64,000 nt of DNA from Pseudoduganella flava (lineage in GTDB: Bacteria; Pseudomonadota; Gammaproteobacteria; Burkholderiales; Burkholderiaceae_D): NCBI RefSeq assembly GCF_007830495.1, contig NZ_VLKW01000012.1, positions 62,001-126,000 on the forward strand. Reading direction: 5' to 3'. Under the pieces are notes generated by a model that saw nothing but the letters and a program-made list of their open reading frames with translations, had not been told where the DNA came from and did no database searches. Both the position numbers and the translations under genes were made by a program. Positions 59,550 through 64,000 of the stretch are shown piece after piece (the stretch's first letter is position 1; the number at the start of each line of letters is the position of its first letter).

Positions 59550-60217
59550 TGGCGGCGGCCCTGATCATCGGCGCCTCGCGGGGCATCGGCCATGAGCTGG
59601 TTCGGCAATACCTGCGGGACGGCTGGCGCGTGATCGCCACCGCCCGCCAGCAGGCCGATTGCGACGCGCTGGCCGCCCTCGGGGCCGAGGTGCACGTGCT
59701 GGACGTGAACAACGTCGAGGCCGTGGCGGGCCTCGGCTGGAAACTGGATGGCGAGCACCTGGACGTGGCGATCCTGAACGCGGGCGTGTACGGCCCGCGC
59801 CATGACGGGTTCCCGGTCCAGGCGGACTTCGACAACGTGATGCACACGAACGTGCTGTCGGCGATGCGGCTGCTGCCGATCGTCGCACCGCTGGTCGCCG
59901 CCGCACGGGGCAAGCTGGCCGTGATGTCTTCGCGCATGGGCTCGCTTAGCGAACGCCACAGTGCGATCGGCTCGCTGTACCGCGCCAGCAAGGCGGCGCT
60001 GAACTCGGTGCTGGTGGACACGGCGCTGACGTTCGGCCACCAGGGCGCCACCTGTGTCGCGCTGCATCCGGGCTGGGTGCGCACGGACATGGGTGGCGGC
60101 AGCGCCGACCTGATGCCGGCCGACAGCGCCGCCGGCATCCGCGCCACGCTGGCCGCGCTGCCACCATCCGACAAGGCCGTGTTCGTCAACTACGACGGCA
60201 CGCCGATCGGTTGGTGA
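59549..60217 (+). CDS. Short-chain dehydrogenase/reductase
   Basis: 222 residues from ATG 59549, overlapping the thiolase stop by 1 nt. NAD(P)-binding GASRGIGHELV, ILNAGVYGP, catalytic serine in MSSRMG and Y-x-x-x-K in YRASKAAL. The motifs match the csgA-like or sniffer-type classical SDRs. The substrate is unknown. Confidence 0.88.
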   Translation: MAAALIIGASRGIGHELVRQYLRDGWRVIATARQQADCDALAALGAEVHVLDVNNVEAVAGLGWKLDGEHLDVAILNAGVYGPRHDGFPVQADFDNVMHTNVLSAMRLLPIVAPLVAAARGKLAVMSSRMGSLSERHSAIGSLYRASKAALNSVLVDTALTFGHQGATCVALHPGWVRTDMGGGSADLMPADSAAGIRATLAALPPSDKAVFVNYDGTPIGW

Positions 60218-60232
60218 TCCCACTACAGCCGA

Positions 60233-60337
60233 GCCCGTGTCCACCGTGGGGTCAACCCCGTTTTTGGACACGATCTCAGCTGCAGCATTGCTGAACTCGT
60301 GTCCGATTTCGGGGTTGACCCCAAGGTGGACACGGGC
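60233..60337. repeat. REPIN-like fold-back element between SDR and acyl-CoA dehydrogenase genes
   Basis: Arms 60233-60260 and 60310-60337 are 28 bp each and pair with one mismatch; the left one starts GCCCGTGTCCACC and contains GGGGTCAACCCC. Inner arms (GGACACGA / TCGTGTCC) pair too. A second palindrome family relative to the 35-kb element. Confidence 0.75.
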
Positions 60338-60364
60338 TGAACAACAGAGAGAACGAGAGAGACA

Positions 60365-61492
60365 ATGGTACTGAGCGAAGAACATCAGATGATCCGCGAT
60401 GCGCTGCGCACGTTTGCGCAGGAACGGCTGGCGCCGCAGGCGGCGAAGTGGGATCGGGAACATCACTTCCCGAAGGACGAGCTGCGCGAGCTGGCGGCGC
60501 TGGGTGCCTTTGGCGTCGCTGTGCCGGAGGAGTTCGGCGGCGCCGGGCTCGACTATGTGTCGCTCGCGCTCGTGCTGGAAGAGATCGCGGCGGGCGACGG
60601 CGGCACGTCGACGGTCATCTCGGTCAACAACTGCCCCGTCTGCAGCATCGCGATGATGTACGCCAACGCGCGCCAGAAGGAGCAGTGGCTGAAGCCTTTG
60701 GCCAGCGGCGCGATGCTGGGCGCGTTCTGCCTGACCGAACCGCATACAGGCAGCGATGCGGCGGCACTGCGCACGACCGCCACCCGCGACGGCGACCATT
60801 ACGTGATCAACGGCGTCAAGCAATTCATCACGTCCGGCAAGTACGCCGACGTGGCGATCGTCATGGCCGTGACCGACAAGGCGGCCGGCAAGAAAGGCAT
60901 CAGCGCGTTCTGGGTGCCGACCACGACGCCCGGCTACGTCGTTGCCGGCCTGGAGCAGAAGATGGGCCAGCACTCGTCGGACACCGCGCAGATTGTGTTC
61001 GACAATTGCCGCATTCCGGCCCAAAATCTGATCGGTGAGGAGGGTATGGGCTACAAGATTGCACTGTCCGGGCTGGAAGGCGGACGCATCGGCATCGCAT
61101 CGCAATCGGTCGGCATGGCACGCGCCGCTTTCGAGGCTGCGCTCGCTTATGCGAAAGATCGTGAGACATTCGGACAACCAATCTTCCAGCACCAGTCGGT
61201 ACAATTCAAACTCTCCGAGATGGCAACCCAGATCGAAGCGGCGCGCCAGTTGATCCTGCACGCGGCATCGATGAAGGACGCCGGCCTGCCCTGCCTGAAG
61301 GAGGCGGCAATGGCCAAGCTGTTCGCGTCCGAGATGGCCGAGCGCGTTTGCTCCGATGCGATCCAGGTGCACGGTGGCTATGGCTACGTGTCCGATTTCC
61401 CGGTCGAACGGATCTACCGCGACGTGCGCGTCTGCCAGATCTACGAGGGAACGTCGGACATCCAGAAGCTGCTGATCGCCCGGGCCTTGTGA
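60365..61492 (+). CDS. Acyl-CoA dehydrogenase (short/branched-chain type)
   Basis: 375 residues. FAD-linked fold: CLTEPHTGSDAAALRTTA, QFITSGKYAD, LIGEEGMGYKIAL, and the catalytic glutamate in QIYEGTSDIQ (about residue 361), the normal position for short-chain enzymes. It probably oxidises butyryl- or branched-chain acyl-CoA. Within the amino-acid degradation group, isobutyryl- or 2-methylbutyryl-CoA are plausible substrates. Confidence 0.9.
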   Translation: MVLSEEHQMIRDALRTFAQERLAPQAAKWDREHHFPKDELRELAALGAFGVAVPEEFGGAGLDYVSLALVLEEIAAGDGGTSTVISVNNCPVCSIAMMYANARQKEQWLKPLASGAMLGAFCLTEPHTGSDAAALRTTATRDGDHYVINGVKQFITSGKYADVAIVMAVTDKAAGKKGISAFWVPTTTPGYVVAGLEQKMGQHSSDTAQIVFDNCRIPAQNLIGEEGMGYKIALSGLEGGRIGIASQSVGMARAAFEAALAYAKDRETFGQPIFQHQSVQFKLSEMATQIEAARQLILHAASMKDAGLPCLKEAAMAKLFASEMAERVCSDAIQVHGGYGYVSDFPVERIYRDVRVCQIYEGTSDIQKLLIARAL

Positions 61493-61586
61493 CATGTCAC
61501 GAAACTGTATGGTTTTGTACTCGCCACGTGCCAAATGATCTATTTTTGCCATTGCTCTTATACAATAGACAGCAAGGAGATTTGCT

Positions 61587-62270
61587 ATGTATCGAGTGAT
61601 GCTGGTGGAAGACGATACCCGGCTGGCCGATCTGGTCACCGAGTATCTGGCGGGCTATGAGTTCAAGGTGGACGTGGTCGGCCGCGGCGACGAGGCCGTG
61701 GCGCGCTTCAAGGCGAACCCTCCCGACATCGTGGTGCTGGACCTGATGTTGCCCGGCCTCGACGGCATGCTCGTGTGCCGCCAGTTGCGCGACATCACGA
61801 AGGTGCCGATCCTGATCATGACAGCGCGCGAAGATTCCTACGACGAAGTGTCGCTGCTGGAACAAGGCGCGGACGATTTCATCAACAAGCCCGTACAGCC
61901 GCGCGTGTTGCTGGCGCGCCTGCGGGCGCTGCTGCGCCGGGCGCAAGGCAAGCCGGCGAACGACATGCTGACGTTCGGCTCACTGTCGATCGCGACGAGC
62001 GACCGCACCGTCACGTGGCGCGGCGAACCTTGTGTACTGAGTAATACCGAATACAAGCTGCTGCTGGTGCTGGCGGAATCGGCCGGTACCGTGCTGTCGC
62101 GCGATGCGCTGTTGAAGAAGATGCGCGGCATCGAGTTCGACGGCCTGGACCGCAGCATCGACAACAGCATCTCGAAGCTGCGCCGCAAGTTCGACGATAC
62201 GGAATCGGAAAAGATCAAGACGGTATGGGGCGAAGGGTACCTGTTCTCGCCCTCCGCCTGGAGCGCTTGA
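61587..62270 (+). CDS. OmpR/RstA-type response regulator, apparently orphan
   Basis: 227 residues with AAGGAG 7 nt before ATG 61587. Receiver: E8, D9, D10, phospho-acceptor D52 (VVLDLMLPGLDG), T79 and K101. Winged helix: LSNTEYKLLLVLAESAGTVL, then LDRSIDNSISKLRRKFDD and VWGEGYLF. No kinase gene follows; the next genes are on the opposite strand. Confidence 0.9.
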   Translation: MYRVMLVEDDTRLADLVTEYLAGYEFKVDVVGRGDEAVARFKANPPDIVVLDLMLPGLDGMLVCRQLRDITKVPILIMTAREDSYDEVSLLEQGADDFINKPVQPRVLLARLRALLRRAQGKPANDMLTFGSLSIATSDRTVTWRGEPCVLSNTEYKLLLVLAESAGTVLSRDALLKKMRGIEFDGLDRSIDNSISKLRRKFDDTESEKIKTVWGEGYLFSPSAWSA

Positions 62271-62310
62271 ATCGGCTTGGTTTGGCTTAGTTCGGCTTGG
62301 TTCGGTTGAA
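62271..62310. repeat. 10-bp tandem repeat after the response-regulator stop
   Basis: Four degenerate units: ATCGGCTTGG, TTTGGCTTAG, TTCGGCTTGG, TTCGGTTGAA, starting right after the stop codon. Confidence 0.65.
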
Positions 62311-62331
62311 TTCAGTGACGACGCGACCCGC

Positions 62332-63057
62332 TCACTCGATGACGGGTGCGATCGCGACCGGCGCGTTCTGGCTGATTACCTGCACCCGCTCCGGCCACTC
62401 GGCGAAGCGGTACACCATGATCCGAAAGCCCGTGTTCGCGTCGCCGTCGAACGCGGCGCCTTCGGTGGCCGGCAAGGTCACTTCCCGCAGCGGCTCGCGG
62501 ATGCGCACCGCTGCGTCGCTTTTCGGCATGAACGCGAAGCGCACGCCCGCGCAAAACCGGCCGTTATAGGCCGCATCCGTATACCGCAGGTACTGCAACG
62601 CCTGGTCGCACGCGGCGCGCAGGTCGGCGCTCTCGTACACGCCATCCACACGGGGAATGATCGACAGCCGCGGCTGGAACGTAAACTGGCTGATCTTGCG
62701 GTTCAGCACCAGCATCGCGTTCTCGTCATACGCGGCCTTCAACAACGGGAACGTGGTGCGCCCGGTCGGGTCCAACGGCAGGTTCAACTGCGTCGTGCGG
62801 CCCGACAACGTCAGCCGCAATCCGTCCAGCGACTGCCCGGGTTCCTTCGGCGCCACCTGGTAGTGGTTCTGCAAAAAATTCTTGGCCTTGCCGTATTTCG
62901 CGAACGTGACCATCGCCCGGTAGGCTTCCCGGTAGCTGACCCATCCCCCTTCCTGGGCCTGCCCCGGCGCCTGGACCTGTGCCACGCAACCATCCGCGCC
63001 CGCGCACAAGGCGAGGACGAGAGGCAAACGCGCGGCAAAGGAGCGGATCGTGGCCAT
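62332..63057 (-). CDS. Exported protein of unknown function
   Basis: 241 residues. A signal peptide (SFAARLPLVLALCAGADGCVAQ) may be cleaved near the AQ, or may be a lipoprotein since a cysteine lies at about 24. The mature part has YREAYRAMVTFAKYGKAKNF and a repetitive strand pattern (LRLTLSGRTTQLNLPLD). I do not recognise a family with confidence. It is 2 bp downstream of the MipA gene and is probably co-transcribed. Confidence 0.6.
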   Translation of the reverse strand: MATIRSFAARLPLVLALCAGADGCVAQVQAPGQAQEGGWVSYREAYRAMVTFAKYGKAKNFLQNHYQVAPKEPGQSLDGLRLTLSGRTTQLNLPLDPTGRTTFPLLKAAYDENAMLVLNRKISQFTFQPRLSIIPRVDGVYESADLRAACDQALQYLRYTDAAYNGRFCAGVRFAFMPKSDAAVRIREPLREVTLPATEGAAFDGDANTGFRIMVYRFAEWPERVQVISQNAPVAIAPVIE

Positions 63058-63059
63058 CG

Positions 63060-63980
63060 TCAGAAGCGGTAAGCCAGCGCCGTCGTAACGGAAAGATTGG
63101 TCGGCCGCTCCACGAGCGGGCTTTTCCTTGCATCACCGACGAGCCGGTTCGCCTGCACGCCGGACGTGATCATCCACGCCGGCGACAGCCCCCAATTCCA
63201 GCGCGCGCCGACCCGTACATCCGCAATACCGCCATCCGGCGCGTACTCCGGGTTGATGCGGTGGAAGTCGGCTTCCTCGCGCGTCACGCCGAAATAGGCC
63301 ATGTTGTACGCGCGGTTCACGACGGTAACACCGGCCGCCAGCGACAGCGTGTGATGCGGCGCAATCTCCTGCGCGATGTGCTGCAGCGCCACGTACATGC
63401 GCAGGCCGCGGCGGTCATTGCCCGCGCCGTACAGCGTCGTCGTCGTCAGCCGCAGCTTCGGCGTCAGGTAAAAGTTCGCGAAGCCGCCGTACACGAGACG
63501 CGGTTCGATATTCGTCATGCCGTCCAGGCGGTTCACCGGCGCGTCCGGCGGTGAGCCGCCATCGTCCTTCGGTTCGCCAATGTCGACGGGCCCGGTGTCC
63601 ACCGGCGGCGGCAACCACGTTGCCGGTCCGCCCGGGTCCCCGGAAGCTTCGCTCACGGAGCCCAGCCGGTACATCCTCGTGCCGGACGCATCCCGCCCCG
63701 CGTTCAGCGCGATCATCGGACCGTATTCGACGCGCGGCGAGCTCGACAGATGCATGCCGGCGCTCAGTCCGGAAACAAACACGCCGTTGCTCCATTCGAT
63801 CTGGAGCATCGGCAGCGCCGTCGTGCGACGCTCGCGTGCGCCTTCGTAGCGCGCTGTGTACTGCGCGCCCAGTCCAACGTACATGTCGCGGCTGCCGTCA
63901 GGCATGGGGTTCGTGGAGGGCGTTTGCGCATGGGCCGCGCCACACATGCCCGCCAGGGCAAGCACGAGTAACTTGTACAT
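63060..63980 (-). CDS. MipA/OmpV family outer-membrane protein
   Basis: 306 residues with signal peptide (LLVLALAGMCGAAHA). The MipA/OmpV beta-barrel hallmarks are MYVGLGAQYTARYEGARERR at the start, NMAYFGVTREEADF and SPLVERPTNLSVTTALAYRF at the end. It has a long proline/aspartate-rich insertion around residues 110-150 (TWLPPPVDTGPVDIGEPKDD) not usual in the family. The role of MipA/OmpV proteins is as scaffolding or small-molecule porin-like proteins. Starts at 63980, about 20 bp from the window edge. Confidence 0.82.
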   Translation of the reverse strand: MYKLLVLALAGMCGAAHAQTPSTNPMPDGSRDMYVGLGAQYTARYEGARERRTTALPMLQIEWSNGVFVSGLSAGMHLSSSPRVEYGPMIALNAGRDASGTRMYRLGSVSEASGDPGGPATWLPPPVDTGPVDIGEPKDDGGSPPDAPVNRLDGMTNIEPRLVYGGFANFYLTPKLRLTTTTLYGAGNDRRGLRMYVALQHIAQEIAPHHTLSLAAGVTVVNRAYNMAYFGVTREEADFHRINPEYAPDGGIADVRVGARWNWGLSPAWMITSGVQANRLVGDARKSPLVERPTNLSVTTALAYRF

Positions 63981-64000
63981 GTTTGCATTCTGGAGATCGA

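Overview
The window reads as one contiguous stretch of a GC-rich betaproteobacterial chromosome, most likely Oxalobacteraceae (Massilia, Telluria or a near relative). This placement is inferred from gene order and protein flavour: the mla / murA / his / hinT / tat super-operon, short-form HisG, ArgP, LiuR, AceK next to isovaleryl-CoA dehydrogenase, and a RAYT transposase with GGGGACTGTCCCC-type palindromes. No 16S or other rRNA, no tRNA and no CRISPR array is visible.

Layout. 1-4.1 kb: start of an HD-GYP protein, a pyridine nucleotide-disulfide oxidoreductase divergent from argP, and a RES/Xre toxin-antitoxin module with a palindromic operator. 4.2-7.9 kb: priA and hemE, separated by about 600 bp of AT-rich, gene-free DNA full of DnaA-box sequences arranged as a twofold repeat. 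7.9-17.9 kb: an S9 peptidase abutting a 1383-residue SNF2 helicase, small hypothetical and membrane proteins and an exported DUF885 protein.

18.0-35.1 kb: a leftward 17-kb super-operon transcribed in the order mlaFEDACB, an ABC-2 exporter, a BolA/IbaG-like gene, murA, hisG, hisD, an orphan DNA methyltransferase, hisC, hisB, hisH, hisA, hisF, hisI, hisE, hinT, tatABC. It joins outer-membrane lipid asymmetry, peptidoglycan precursor synthesis, histidine synthesis and folded-protein export. Most junctions are a few bases or ATGA overlaps. 35.2-41.7 kb: a fold-back REP element, a terminator and the glutamate synthase genes gltB-gltD. 41.9-42.8 kb: an IR-bounded unit carrying a RAYT-family gene whose catalytic motifs look degenerate.

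42.8-47.7 kb: a second SNF2 helicase overlapping a soluble PAS histidine kinase, followed by an OmpR-type response regulator, all in one direction. 47.9-53.3 kb: tex, a PadR regulator with two DUF2812 membrane paralogues, a monothiol glutaredoxin, ubiX and an XRE-type regulator with a palindrome inside its probable promoter. 53.6-61.5 kb: a LiuR-type branched-chain degradation region (MBL hydrolase, LiuR, isovaleryl-CoA dehydrogenase, aceK, thiolase, SDR, acyl-CoA dehydrogenase) with REP-like palindromes in two intergenic gaps. 61.6-64 kb: an apparently orphan response regulator, an exported protein of unknown function and a MipA/OmpV outer-membrane protein.

The items most worth a second look are the DnaA-box array between hemE and priA, the degenerate RAYT and its palindrome family, the helicase-kinase-regulator operon, and the methyltransferase embedded in the his genes.
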